In this document: positions 1 to 6,488 of the stretch, in pieces | How the letters are laid out: each line of letters begins with the position of its first letter | Position numbering within the stretch: the stretch's first letter is position 1 | NCBI GenBank assembly: GCA_029932715.1 | Contig: JAOZPO010000064.1 | Coordinates: 1 to 7,794 of the forward strand | Source: Halobacteria archaeon | GTDB taxonomy: Archaea > Halobacteriota > Syntropharchaeia > Alkanophagales > Methanospirareceae | Reading direction: 5' to 3' | Length of the DNA stretch: 7,794 bases | Program-made: the position numbers and the translations under genes | The notes under the pieces: generated by a model | Told to the model about the DNA's origin: nothing | What the model saw: only the letters and a program-made list of their open reading frames with translations | Database searches by the model: none

Positions 1-84
1 ATAAAGAAGCAGCTTCTGGTCTATTGCAAGCAGGATACGCTGGCTATGGTTAAGCAGCACGAGCGGTTGGTTGAATACGTATGA
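1..84 (+). CDS. C-terminal end of a DUF2779-like nuclease-fold protein (partial, 5' end outside window)
   Basis: Frame 1 is open from the first base to a TGA at 82-84, giving 27 residues that end a gene starting before the window. The tail contains LLVYCKQDTLAMVKQHERL. This resembles the end of DUF2779 proteins, where a YCxxDTLAM segment looks like the Y-x3-D (ExoIII-type) motif of DEDD 3'-5' exonucleases. The family assignment rests only on this short tail and is tentative; the biochemical role of DUF2779 proteins is not established to my knowledge. The next gene, eno, starts 135 bp downstream behind its own TATA-like element, so the two need not be co-transcribed. Confidence 0.5.
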   Translation: MKKQLLVYCKQDTLAMVKQHERLVEYV

Positions 85-133
85 CCTCACCAATCATTCA
101 TTCCATACTTAAAAAACATGTACGGCTTCGCTA

Positions 134-147
134 TTATAAATAAATAT
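134..147 (+). promoter_or_regulatory. Candidate archaeal TATA box for eno
   Basis: The AT-only run TTATAAATAAATAT lies in the 135-bp gap before eno and matches the archaeal TATA (box A) consensus. A start site about 25 bp downstream would fall near 160-165 and give a leader of about 55 nt. No strong Shine-Dalgarno sequence lies directly before the eno ATG. No mapped transcript supports this; the call is by motif only. Confidence 0.4.
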
Positions 148-219
148 TGCATTAGGGAGAAAGAGGTTATTAATGGAGCGCAACAAATAAATGTATAGAA
201 GCGCAAAAAGTTATGTATT

Positions 220-1506
220 ATGACTACAACAATAAAATATTTAAAGGGAAGAGAGATTCTGGACTCCCGTGGTAACCCAACAGTAGAAGTAGAAGTACGA
301 ACAGAAAGCGGCTTCGGCAGAGCGGCAGTGCCTTCCGGTGCATCTACCGGAAGTAAAGAAGCATGGGAACGCCGAGATGGCGATAAGGGCAGGTATAATG
401 GCAAAGGCACTCTCAAAACGGTTGAAGCTGTTAATACAGTAATAAAAAAAGAAATGTTAGGTATGGACCCTCTCGTGCAGCAGGCAATAGATGAACGGCT
501 GATTGCACTTGACGGCACGGAAAACAAATCGAAACTCGGTGCGAATGCTATTCTCGGAACCTCAATGGCGGTTTGCAAAGCCGCTGCGGATTCGTTAAAA
601 AAGCCGCTATACGAATATATCTGCACAGAAGTCGCGGGTCACGAGCTGCGGTATGAGCTGCCGATACCGATGATGAACGTGATAAACGGTGGTGAGCATG
701 CAGGCAACGAACTGAGCATACAGGAGTTTCTGCTCTTACCCGCAGGTTTTGACCGATTCAGCGATAACTTGAGAGCAGGTGTTGAGACCTATCACGCACT
801 GAAGGGTGTATTAGCGAAGAAGTACGGTAAGATAGCCACGAACGTAGGCGATGAAGGCGGCTATGCACCACCGATGAAAACAACAGAGGAGCCCTTAGAT
901 GCGATATTAGAAGCGATAAACGAAGCGGGCTATTCCGAAAAGGAGATACAGTTGGGCATGGATGCTGCCGCTTCCTCTTTCTTCATCTCTGGGAACCGAC
1001 AATACAGGATTGATGGCACGACGAAGGACGGTTCCGAGATGATTGACTACTATCAAGCTCTTGTAGCGAAATATCCGATAGTACTGTTAGAAGACCCATT
1101 TGAAGAGGATTCATTTGACTCCTTCGCAGAGCTCACGGCTAAGATGCCGCGGCAGATAATAGTTGGCGATGACCTGTTCGTGACCAATATCAAACGGCTT
1201 CAGGAAGGAATAGCAAAGAGAGCAGCAAATGCCGTTCTACTGAAATTGAACCAGATAGGCACTATTTCTGAGACCCTGGCTACTGTCAGGTTAGCTAACG
1301 AGAGCGGCTATAAGAAAGTAGTCAGCCACAGATCAGGAGAAACCGAGGACACGATTATTGCTGATTTCGCCGTTGCAATAAACGCGGAGATAATAAAAAC
1401 GGGTGCACCAGCAAGGAGTGAAAGAACGAGTAAATATAACCAATTGTTGAGGATCGAGGAAGAGATGGGAGATAAGGCGCGGTGTAGAAAGATACCTTTT
1501 GCATGA
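220..1506 (+). CDS. eno: Enolase (2-phosphoglycerate dehydratase)
   Basis: Cytosolic enzyme interconverting 2-phosphoglycerate and phosphoenolpyruvate in glycolysis/gluconeogenesis. At 428 residues it is full length for the family. The N-terminal domain has the REILDSRGNPTVEVEV segment (11-26) and the mobile loop SGASTG (39-44). Active-site landmarks are all present: H160 in NGGEHAGN, E169 in IQEF, E212 in NVGDEGGYAP, magnesium ligands D248 and E291 (LLEDPF) and the D317/D318 pair (GDDLF), K342 in LLKLNQIGT, the SHRSGETED signature (369-377) and K393 in IKTGAP. Position 253 is serine where AASEF is usual, so the usual glutamate is lost there. An in-frame TAG at 196-198 excludes a longer ATG/GTG/TTG start. 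The only SD-like bases (TAGAAG) lie too far upstream, so initiation is weak-SD or unconventional. Identification is essentially certain; regulation is not visible beyond the TATA candidate. Confidence 0.97.
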   Translation: MTTTIKYLKGREILDSRGNPTVEVEVRTESGFGRAAVPSGASTGSKEAWERRDGDKGRYNGKGTLKTVEAVNTVIKKEMLGMDPLVQQAIDERLIALDGTENKSKLGANAILGTSMAVCKAAADSLKKPLYEYICTEVAGHELRYELPIPMMNVINGGEHAGNELSIQEFLLLPAGFDRFSDNLRAGVETYHALKGVLAKKYGKIATNVGDEGGYAPPMKTTEEPLDAILEAINEAGYSEKEIQLGMDAAASSFFISGNRQYRIDGTTKDGSEMIDYYQALVAKYPIVLLEDPFEEDSFDSFAELTAKMPRQIIVGDDLFVTNIKRLQEGIAKRAANAVLLKLNQIGTISETLATVRLANESGYKKVVSHRSGETEDTIIADFAVAINAEIIKTGAPARSERTSKYNQLLRIEEEMGDKARCRKIPFA

Positions 1507-1527
1507 ATCACAATTATGAGAAGTTGA

Positions 1528-1536
1528 ATATATAAT
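1528..1536 (+). promoter_or_regulatory. Candidate TATA box for the metallo-hydrolase gene
   Basis: ATATATAAT sits in the 80-bp gap between the eno stop and the ATG at 1587. A start site about 25 bp downstream would be near 1558, upstream of the Shine-Dalgarno sequence at 1576-1581. This suggests the gene can be transcribed independently of eno. Motif evidence only. Confidence 0.4.
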
Positions 1537-1575
1537 GTAGTAAAAATGCTGCTTTAGGTAGATAGAATAATGCAC

Positions 1576-1581
1576 GGGTGA
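1576..1581 (+). promoter_or_regulatory. Shine-Dalgarno sequence deciding the start at 1587
   Basis: GGGTGA contains GGTGA, complementary to the archaeal 16S 3' end (UCACC), and lies 5 nt before the ATG at 1587. A GTG at 1578 in the same frame would add three residues (M-K-T) but lies inside this SD sequence. The ATG is therefore the better start. Confidence 0.6.
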
Positions 1582-1586
1582 AGACT

Positions 1587-2534
1587 ATGCGGATAGAGAT
1601 ACTTGGCACCGAATCGTTGGGTGTTCGCGGTCTTAGCTGCATAGTAGAAGTGAATGACCATAAAATAGTCATTGATCCCGGGTTAGCTCTGGGCTATACC
1701 CGTCATGGTCTGCTGCCGCATCCAGCGCAGGTAGCAGTTGGAGAAAGAGTACGTCAGAAGATTCTGAATGCGGTAGGAGATGCTACTGATGTTGTGTTCA
1801 GCCATCTTCATGGCGATCATGTACCGTTAGTAGATGCGAATCCGTATCAAATGCCAGCGCAGAAATTCGCAACTATATGCCGTACGCGAGAACTCAGGTT
1901 CTGGGTAAAAGGTAATCAGGGGCTTTCTAAACACATGAGACATCGGTTAGAGTCGCTGCGAACTGCACTGGATAACGACTTGCCGAATGCAGAAGGGCGA
2001 ATAGACGGAGATATGCGTTTCTCGCTCCCTGTCCCGCACGGGCAACGCGGTGAACACATGGGTATGGTGATGATGACACGGATAGAAGAGGGGGAAGTGG
2101 TGTTCGTGCATGCTTCTGACATCCAACTGCTCGAAGACGCGACCGTGTCTTGTATATTGGAATGGCAGCCAACGATTGTGCTGGCGTCTGGACCTCCTCT
2201 GTACCTGCCTTATCTTTCAAAGCAGCAGCGAAAAGCAGCGCAGCGTAATGCCTTACGGCTTGCGAATGGTGTAGATACACTGATTCTCGACCATCATCTG
2301 CTGCGTTCTGAGGGAGGACGCCGCTGGCTGGATACATTAGCAGCTACTACGGGTAACAATATCATCTGTGCCGCGGATTTTATGGGCCGACGTAGAACTA
2401 TGCTCGAAGCATGGCGACAACGTTTGTATACTGAGATGCCGGTGCCAGAGGGCTGGCATGAGGCATACGCTCGCGGCGAGGTTGATACCAAACATTACCA
2501 ATTATACATCTCCATGATGGAAGAAGGCACGTGA
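1587..2534 (+). CDS. Metallo-beta-lactamase-fold hydrolase, COG2248/UPF0282-like
   Basis: Predicted cytosolic metal-dependent hydrolase of 315 residues; the substrate is unknown. It opens with MRIEILGTESLGVRGLSC, close to the start of the archaeal UPF0282/COG2248 family. The HxHxDH metal motif is present as SHLHGDH (H73, H75, D77, H78). Further likely ligands are H151 in VPHG, D178 in HASD and H236/H237 in LDHH, so the binuclear site looks complete. A basic, Arg-rich stretch (FMGRRRTMLEAWRQRL, 265-280) follows the last metal motif. I chose ATG 1587 over GTG 1578 because GGTGA lies 5 nt before it. It is a separate unit 80 bp after eno and 72 bp before trpB, with no functional link evident to either. 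The fold call is firm and the subfamily call probable. Some MBL relatives act on RNA or phosphodiesters, but nothing here selects that. Confidence 0.88.
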   Translation: MRIEILGTESLGVRGLSCIVEVNDHKIVIDPGLALGYTRHGLLPHPAQVAVGERVRQKILNAVGDATDVVFSHLHGDHVPLVDANPYQMPAQKFATICRTRELRFWVKGNQGLSKHMRHRLESLRTALDNDLPNAEGRIDGDMRFSLPVPHGQRGEHMGMVMMTRIEEGEVVFVHASDIQLLEDATVSCILEWQPTIVLASGPPLYLPYLSKQQRKAAQRNALRLANGVDTLILDHHLLRSEGGRRWLDTLAATTGNNIICAADFMGRRRTMLEAWRQRLYTEMPVPEGWHEAYARGEVDTKHYQLYISMMEEGT

Positions 2535-2606
2535 AGAGCATAATAGTAAATATCAAGCTATTTATGTTATGTATGCTTTTAGAGACATAAAATAAAAGGA
2601 ATAAAA

Positions 2607-3791
2607 ATGTTCTCAAAACCGGACGAACAGGGTAAATACGGTATCTACGGTGGGAAATTCGCACCTGAGGTGCTGATGACTGCGTTAACAGAGCTTGAGC
2701 TGGCTTTCAACCAGGTCAATAGCGACAAAAGTTTTAAAGAGGATTTAAGTAGTATTCTAACTACTTATGCCGGCCGTCCAACACCTCTTTACTATGCAAA
2801 GAATCTGTCCGAGATGTGCGATTCGAAGATATATCTGAAGCGAGAGGATTTGGTGCACGGGGGTGCGCATAAGCTGAACAATACTTTGGGGCAGTGTCTA
2901 CTTGCGAAGTACATGGGTAAGAACCGAATAATTGCAGAGACTGGGGCGGGTCAGCACGGTGTAGCAACAGCAATGGCTGCTGCTGTATTCGGTATGGACT
3001 GCGAGGTATACATGGGCACGGAGGATATAGAGCGGCAGAAATTGAATGTATTCCGAATGAGGCTGTTGGGTGCGAAGGTGAACCCTGTGGATTCCGGCTC
3101 TAAAACATTGAAGGATGCGATAAACGAATCTATGCGCGATTGGGTGACTAACGTAGAAAATACGTATTACTTGATAGGCAGCGTAGTCGGACCTCACCCT
3201 TATCCTCTGATAGTACGGGAATTTCAACGTGTCATAGGTAAAGAGACGAAAGAGCAGATACTGGATGCTGAATGTAGGTTGCCGGATGCTATAATAGCGT
3301 GTGTCGGTGGCGGTAGCAATGCACTGGGTATTTTTTATGAGTTCTTAGAAGATCAGGAGGTAGAGCTTATTGGTGTGGAAGCGGCGGGAAAAGGGTTAGA
3401 GACCGGGGATCATGGCGCATCTATTTGTGCGGGCACAGAAGGTGTGTTACACGGTATGTATTCGAAATTATTGCAGGATGAGTACGGACAGATAAAGCAA
3501 TCATACAGCTTTGCTCCCGGACTCGATTATCCGGGTGTAGGGCCTGAGCTGGCGAATTTAGCCGCAGTGGGACGGGTAAAGATGGATTGTGTTACGGATA
3601 AAGCAACTTTGAGTGCGTTTGTGAGCCTGTCTAAGAAGGAAGGTATAATACCCGCACTGGAATCCGCTCATGCTGTTCATTACGCGATAGAGGAGGCGAA
3701 AAGAAGAGCTAAAGACACATTGATTGTTGTGAACGTTTCGGGTAGAGGCGATAAGGATACTTTTATTGTGGAGAAGGAGCTTGGTGAATAA
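2607..3791 (+). CDS. trpB: Tryptophan synthase beta chain (TrpB1 type)
   Basis: PLP enzyme joining indole and L-serine to make tryptophan; normally the beta subunit of the alpha2-beta2 complex with TrpA. At 394 residues it is full length. It starts with [15 protein letters not shown] (10-24), the TrpB1-type opening. The PLP Schiff-base lysine is K89 in GGAHKLNN, the catalytic acid E111 in AETGAGQHG, the PLP phosphate loop GGGSN (234-238), D307 in [10 protein letters not shown]352 in PALESAHA and S378 in [10 protein letters not shown]. The usual histidine in GPEHA is leucine here (GPELA, L315), a noticeable change near the indole/serine site. An AAGGA Shine-Dalgarno sequence lies 6 nt before the ATG. 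No trpA or other trp gene lies within the window on either side, so the partner must be encoded elsewhere or be absent. Tryptophan synthase identity is firm; whether it forms the standard complex is not shown. Confidence 0.96.
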   Translation: MFSKPDEQGKYGIYGGKFAPEVLMTALTELELAFNQVNSDKSFKEDLSSILTTYAGRPTPLYYAKNLSEMCDSKIYLKREDLVHGGAHKLNNTLGQCLLAKYMGKNRIIAETGAGQHGVATAMAAAVFGMDCEVYMGTEDIERQKLNVFRMRLLGAKVNPVDSGSKTLKDAINESMRDWVTNVENTYYLIGSVVGPHPYPLIVREFQRVIGKETKEQILDAECRLPDAIIACVGGGSNALGIFYEFLEDQEVELIGVEAAGKGLETGDHGASICAGTEGVLHGMYSKLLQDEYGQIKQSYSFAPGLDYPGVGPELANLAAVGRVKMDCVTDKATLSAFVSLSKKEGIIPALESAHAVHYAIEEAKRRAKDTLIVVNVSGRGDKDTFIVEKELGE

Positions 3792-3873
3792 TAATATTAC
3801 GTGCTTCATTCCAGAACTGTCAAATTAACATCACATTCAAACCACAATTACCGCATTTCCGCCCCAAGCGCGC

Positions 3874-3893
3874 AAAAAAAAGGGGAAAAAAAA
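3874..3893 (-). terminator. Double oligo-T terminator of hsp20
   Basis: Read on the minus strand this is T8-CCCC-T8, beginning 23 nt past the hsp20 stop codon. Oligo-T tracts without an obligatory hairpin are the usual intrinsic terminators in archaea. In the plus direction the same bases are A-runs and would not terminate trpB. I see no oligo-T tract after trpB, so its transcript could run antisense into hsp20. Confidence 0.65.
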
Positions 3894-3916
3894 GATTGTG
3901 CCCTGTACCAGACGGA

Positions 3917-4390
3917 TTATTTCACTTCGATCTTCTTTACCTCTTCTCCTCCCGCTATCTTCGGCATTTCTATCTGGAGCACGCCGTTCTTGAACGTTGC
4001 ATCTGCTTTATCCATATCTACCGCTGTTGGTAGTGGTATAGACCGGTAGAATCTTCTGTAACTCCTCTCTCTTCTGATGTATCCTCCCTCCTCCTCTTCC
4101 TTCTCTTCCTTCTTATCCGCACGGATTTCGAGCGTGTCTCCTACGATATTTATAGAAATGTCCCCCTTTTCAACGCCAGGCATGTCAGCAGCTACGATAA
4201 CCTTACCCTCCTTTTCTCTTATATCCACGTAGGGTGTAGCGGACTCAGCGAGTGCTTCTCCTGTTACACCAGGCAGTGCTCTCCTACCTATATAGTCCCG
4301 TCCAACATCTCCAAACGCCCTTTCCATCCATTCTTCCATCTGTCTCAACTCTTCAAATGGGTCCCATATATGCCTTCTTCGCCATACCAT
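3917..4390 (-). CDS. hsp20: Small heat-shock protein, Hsp20/alpha-crystallin family
   Basis: ATP-independent holdase chaperone that binds unfolding proteins and forms oligomers in the cytosol; 157 residues, normal for archaeal sHSPs. The N-terminal arm (1-50) starts MVWRRRHIWDPFEELRQME. The alpha-crystallin domain runs from about 52 (ATPYVDIREKEGKVIVAADMPG) to 144. It includes VGDTLEIRA, an acidic-basic loop KKEEKEEEEGG (93-103), RSYRRFYRSIPLP and the signature ATFKNGVLQIEMPK (131-144). The C-terminal KKIEVK (152-157) has an I-x-V form of the I-x-I oligomerisation motif. Start choice is secure: GAGGTGAT lies 5 nt before the ATG on the minus strand. A TATA-like TTTATATATAA sits upstream and a T8-C4-T8 terminator follows. 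It converges on trpB and diverges from the S16 protease gene, making it its own transcription unit. Confidence 0.95.
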   Translation of the reverse strand: MVWRRRHIWDPFEELRQMEEWMERAFGDVGRDYIGRRALPGVTGEALAESATPYVDIREKEGKVIVAADMPGVEKGDISINIVGDTLEIRADKKEEKEEEEGGYIRRERSYRRFYRSIPLPTAVDMDKADATFKNGVLQIEMPKIAGGEEVKKIEVK

Positions 4391-4395
4391 TTCTC

Positions 4396-4403
4396 ATCAC
4401 CTC
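4396..4403 (-). promoter_or_regulatory. Strong Shine-Dalgarno sequence of hsp20
   Basis: Minus-strand GAGGTGAT is an eight-base match to the archaeal anti-SD and stands 5 nt before the hsp20 ATG. It is the strongest ribosome binding site in the window and points to high translation of the chaperone. Confidence 0.8.
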
Positions 4404-4417
4404 TTATATTACAATTA

Positions 4418-4432
4418 CTACTTGTAGAAGTA
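4418..4432. promoter_or_regulatory. Overlapping short palindromes at the hsp20 start region (candidate operator)
   Basis: TACTT-GTAG-AAGTA (4419-4432) is an inverted repeat with 5-bp arms, and CTAC-TT-GTAG (4418-4427) is a second one overlapping it. They lie between the hsp20 TATA element and the expected transcription start near 4413, where archaeal repressors commonly bind. The arms are short and AT-rich, so chance is possible. I do not recognise a known heat-shock regulator site here. Confidence 0.25.
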
Positions 4433-4433
4433 C

Positions 4434-4444
4434 TTATATATAAA
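4434..4444 (-). promoter_or_regulatory. TATA box of hsp20
   Basis: Minus-strand TTTATATATAA is a near-ideal archaeal TATA box about 49 bp upstream of the hsp20 ATG. A start site about 25 bp downstream would fall near 4413 and leave a ~23-nt leader that contains the Shine-Dalgarno sequence. The spacing of all three elements is consistent. Confidence 0.65.
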
Positions 4445-4524
4445 TGTTAAGCCTGCCCTCATACTACACTAATTCCCGGACAAATAAATAGGCATCGCAA
4501 ACTGTTAATGTGCATTTTTATTTT

Positions 4525-4533
4525 GTTTATTTA
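4525..4533 (+). promoter_or_regulatory. Weak candidate TATA element for the S16 protease gene
   Basis: A GTTTATTTA-like stretch inside the T-rich run 4515-4540 is placed so that transcription would start near 4555, about 15 nt before the ATG, giving an almost leaderless mRNA. A second AT-rich candidate (AAATAAATA, 4482-4490) would give a leader of about 60 nt. I cannot choose firmly between them. Confidence 0.25.
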
Positions 4534-4569
4534 CTATTAGTTCTTGCACCTATGTATTAACCATAAAAT

Positions 4570-5355
4570 ATGAATCGCAAGAATGCTATAATCGCTGTGC
4601 TCTCTATCCTTTTAATTCTCTCTCTATCCACATCGTACCATGTCTATCAAGAGCAGCAGCGCGTAATAGAACTGCAAGAAGGCATTATAGAGAAGCTTAC
4701 CCGTGCTACGATAGCGGAAAAGCAAACAGTTACACCTCTTTCTGAAGGTGTGGGTTGCGCTAATATCGTTGCTGTACGCAGCGATAACCATTTAGGTGTT
4801 ATAGGCACGGTGCACGTGGAGCTAAAAGACGGAAATGGTAACGTCCTGGTTAATACGAATCCGTTTACTGATCCCACAACGCAATATTCGGTAAGAGAAG
4901 CGGCAAAAGTCGCTGTTGACTACACAAATATAAACGCCACGAATGAAGATATATCAATATATTTTGATATAAATGGCACTTTGATCGGCGGTCCATCAGC
5001 CGGTGCCGCTATTGCCGTTGCCACCATAGCTGCGATAGAAGGAAAAGATGTAAGACAGGACGTGGCTATTACAGGTACTATCGAAAAAGGTGGATATATA
5101 GGGCAGGTGGGAGCTGTGCTTGAAAAGGCAGAAGCGGCGGAGCAGAACGGCATGAATCTCTTTTTAGTGCCAAAAGGGCAGAAGAAACTGACTTATCACG
5201 AGCGTAAGATAAAGGAGTATGATATACTTGGTATCACGTTTGTAAGAGCATATTACACACCAAAGGAGATAGACCTCGGTGAATATATGAAAGGGAAGAT
5301 GGAGGTGGAAGAGGTATCAACTATTGGTGACGTGGTTGCGTATATGATCTTATGA
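4570..5355 (+). CDS. Membrane-anchored stand-alone Lon-type (S16) serine protease, COG1750-like
   Basis: Predicted extracytoplasmic Ser-Lys protease of 261 residues. Residues 5-22 are a hydrophobic signal/anchor segment after the basic start MNRKN, followed by a short amphipathic, Gln/Glu-rich linker (25-50). The body is a Lon proteolytic domain. The catalytic serine is S143 in GGPSAGAAIA and the catalytic lysine is K186 in IGQVGAVLEKAEAA; their 43-residue spacing equals that of the Ser-Lys dyad in bacterial Lon. ITGTIEKGG (167-175) matches the strand before the lysine. There is no AAA+ ATPase domain, Walker A or Walker B, unlike Lon or archaeal LonB. It resembles the predicted archaeal serine proteases of COG1750. 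No clear SD precedes the ATG, so a short or leaderless mRNA is likely. Diverges from hsp20. Substrate unknown; it could act on membrane or surface proteins. Confidence 0.87.
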   Translation: MNRKNAIIAVLSILLILSLSTSYHVYQEQQRVIELQEGIIEKLTRATIAEKQTVTPLSEGVGCANIVAVRSDNHLGVIGTVHVELKDGNGNVLVNTNPFTDPTTQYSVREAAKVAVDYTNINATNEDISIYFDINGTLIGGPSAGAAIAVATIAAIEGKDVRQDVAITGTIEKGGYIGQVGAVLEKAEAAEQNGMNLFLVPKGQKKLTYHERKIKEYDILGITFVRAYYTPKEIDLGEYMKGKMEVEEVSTIGDVVAYMIL

Positions 5356-5373
5356 TTTAGCTAACGTTTCTGC

Positions 5374-5409
5374 CGGGCAGGTAAATGCTGTCATTGACAA
5401 ACTTGCCCG
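5374..5409 (+). repeat. Inverted repeat / RNA hairpin upstream of the methionine synthase gene
   Basis: CGGGCAGGT (5374-5382) can pair with ACTTGCCCG (5401-5409): nine pairs including one G-U, with an 18-nt loop. It starts 18 bp after the S16 protease stop and ends 44 bp before the methionine synthase ATG. No T-run follows, so it is not a classic intrinsic terminator. It could mark a 3' end, a processing site or a leader structure. It does not match the B12-box motif of cobalamin riboswitches. Confidence 0.45.
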
Positions 5410-5438
5410 TCCTATCCACTTGATTATAGTACACTAAC

Positions 5439-5444
5439 AGGGAG
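5439..5444 (+). promoter_or_regulatory. Ribosome binding site of the methionine synthase gene
   Basis: AGGGAG lies 9 nt before the ATG at 5454 and is the only SD-like motif near a plausible start. It supports 5454 as the true start. Confidence 0.5.
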
Positions 5445-5453
5445 AATATAAAG

Positions 5454-6488
5454 ATGAAAAAGCCGCTATTCGACGACATCGGAAGTTATCCACTACCCGA
5501 AGGGACAACAAAGGACTGGGTAGAAGCAGCATTTGCCGACATACATTCGCATAGAAATGCGTTATACGGAATAATAACAGAAGCAATGAGACAGAAACTA
5601 AACGCAGGTGTTGAAATCCCCACATATCCACAATTCCAGAACATGATCTCTCAGTTTAACGATCCGATTCTGGACACAGAGAGGACAGAAGCGCCACTGC
5701 TAATAAAAGAAGAAGAGGCAAGAATAATAGAACTGTACGCCTTAGAGCAGATGGCTGCGGAGTACAGAGAGGAGAAGGGCGAAAAGCTAAAGCTCCGGAT
5801 ATGCGTTACCGGTCCGATAGAGCTGTACTATAAACAGTTCCCGCCTCCGGTATACATTGACGTGCTATCAAACATTGCGAAATCGGTGGGAAGGTACATA
5901 AAACATGCGGTAGAGAATGCGAAGAATTACGAAGTGAAGTGCGCTTCCCTGGACGAGCCAAGCATGGGCTTAGACCCCCGTATAGAAGAGGAGGGCGTAA
6001 TTACTGCTCTTGGGCTTGCCTCCCAGTACGCGGCACAGAAGGGTGTTGATATACAGATACATCTCCATTCACCCATCTTTTATGATACCGTATGCCAGGT
6101 AGAGGGTATAAACGTGATAGGCGTAGAATCCGCAGCTAATCCTTCGCTTTTAGCATTGATAGATAAGACACAACTGGAGAAATACGATAAGTATCTACGC
6201 ATCGGCGTATCAAGAACTGACATATTCAGTATGGCTGCGGAATATAACGAAACACATCATACGAACGCATTTAAGGATAAAGGCGCTTTGGAGACCATAA
6301 TTAATGACTATAACAGTCCTGAACAGGTAAAGAAGCGATTGGCAAATGCCTATTCTATCTTTGGTGACCGCATAGGATATGTAGGTCCTGATTGCGGTTT
6401 AGGCGCTTTTACCACTCAGGAACTGGCATATTTGCTGCTGAAGAACACGGCAGAGGGTTTAAAGTACTTTTATGCTGATTCAAGATGA
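5454..6488 (+). CDS. Core methionine synthase, MetE-like without folate domain (MesC-like)
   Basis: Predicted zinc-dependent methyltransferase making methionine from homocysteine. At 344 residues it equals only the C-terminal catalytic barrel of MetE; the folate-binding N-terminal half is absent. Core synthases of this kind use methyl-corrinoid donors. One archaeal family, MesC, has been proposed to take the methyl group from the Wood-Ljungdahl corrinoid iron-sulfur protein. Visible landmarks are DDIGSYPLP (7-15), matching the IGSFPQT homocysteine loop of MetE; VTGPIEL (118-124); SLDEPSMG (165-172), matching the DEP homocysteine-binding segment; E225 in GVESAANP; and C314 in GPDCGL, two of the expected zinc ligands. 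The HxC pair of the zinc site appears as H203-L-H205 in IQIHLHSP, replacing cysteine by histidine. It overlaps the next gene by 4 bp. MesC assignment is probable; another methylcobamide-dependent methyltransferase of this superfamily is the alternative. Confidence 0.75.
   Translation: MKKPLFDDIGSYPLPEGTTKDWVEAAFADIHSHRNALYGIITEAMRQKLNAGVEIPTYPQFQNMISQFNDPILDTERTEAPLLIKEEEARIIELYALEQMAAEYREEKGEKLKLRICVTGPIELYYKQFPPPVYIDVLSNIAKSVGRYIKHAVENAKNYEVKCASLDEPSMGLDPRIEEEGVITALGLASQYAAQKGVDIQIHLHSPIFYDTVCQVEGINVIGVESAANPSLLALIDKTQLEKYDKYLRIGVSRTDIFSMAAEYNETHHTNAFKDKGALETIINDYNSPEQVKKRLANAYSIFGDRIGYVGPDCGLGAFTTQELAYLLLKNTAEGLKYFYADSR

Noticed and set aside
191..223. Ten-codon leader peptide overlapping the eno start (MYRSAKSYVL)
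   Set aside because: Its stop overlaps the eno ATG, which is suggestive of coupling, but the frame is very short, has no good SD and chance is likely.
87..626. Long minus-strand open frame (179 codons) opposite eno
   Set aside because: It lies antisense to the securely identified enolase, has a composition typical of a shadow frame (Ser/Leu/Ile-rich) and resembles no family I know.
1927..2337. Minus-strand open frame of 136 codons opposite the MBL hydrolase
   Set aside because: Antisense shadow of a well-supported gene, with no recognisable motif and no start signals.
2898..3227. Minus-strand open frame of 109 codons opposite trpB
   Set aside because: Antisense to conserved trpB codons; His/Tyr/Arg-rich composition is what the opposite strand of this gene gives.
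3801..4049. Plus-strand open frame of 82 codons across the trpB-hsp20 gap
   Set aside because: Most of it is antisense to hsp20, it crosses the A8-G4-A8 tract and it has no RBS or family resemblance.
5356..5453. Cobalamin or SAM riboswitch ahead of the methionine synthase
   Set aside because: The gap is only 98 bp and has a single stem with no B12 box or multi-helix core that I can find.
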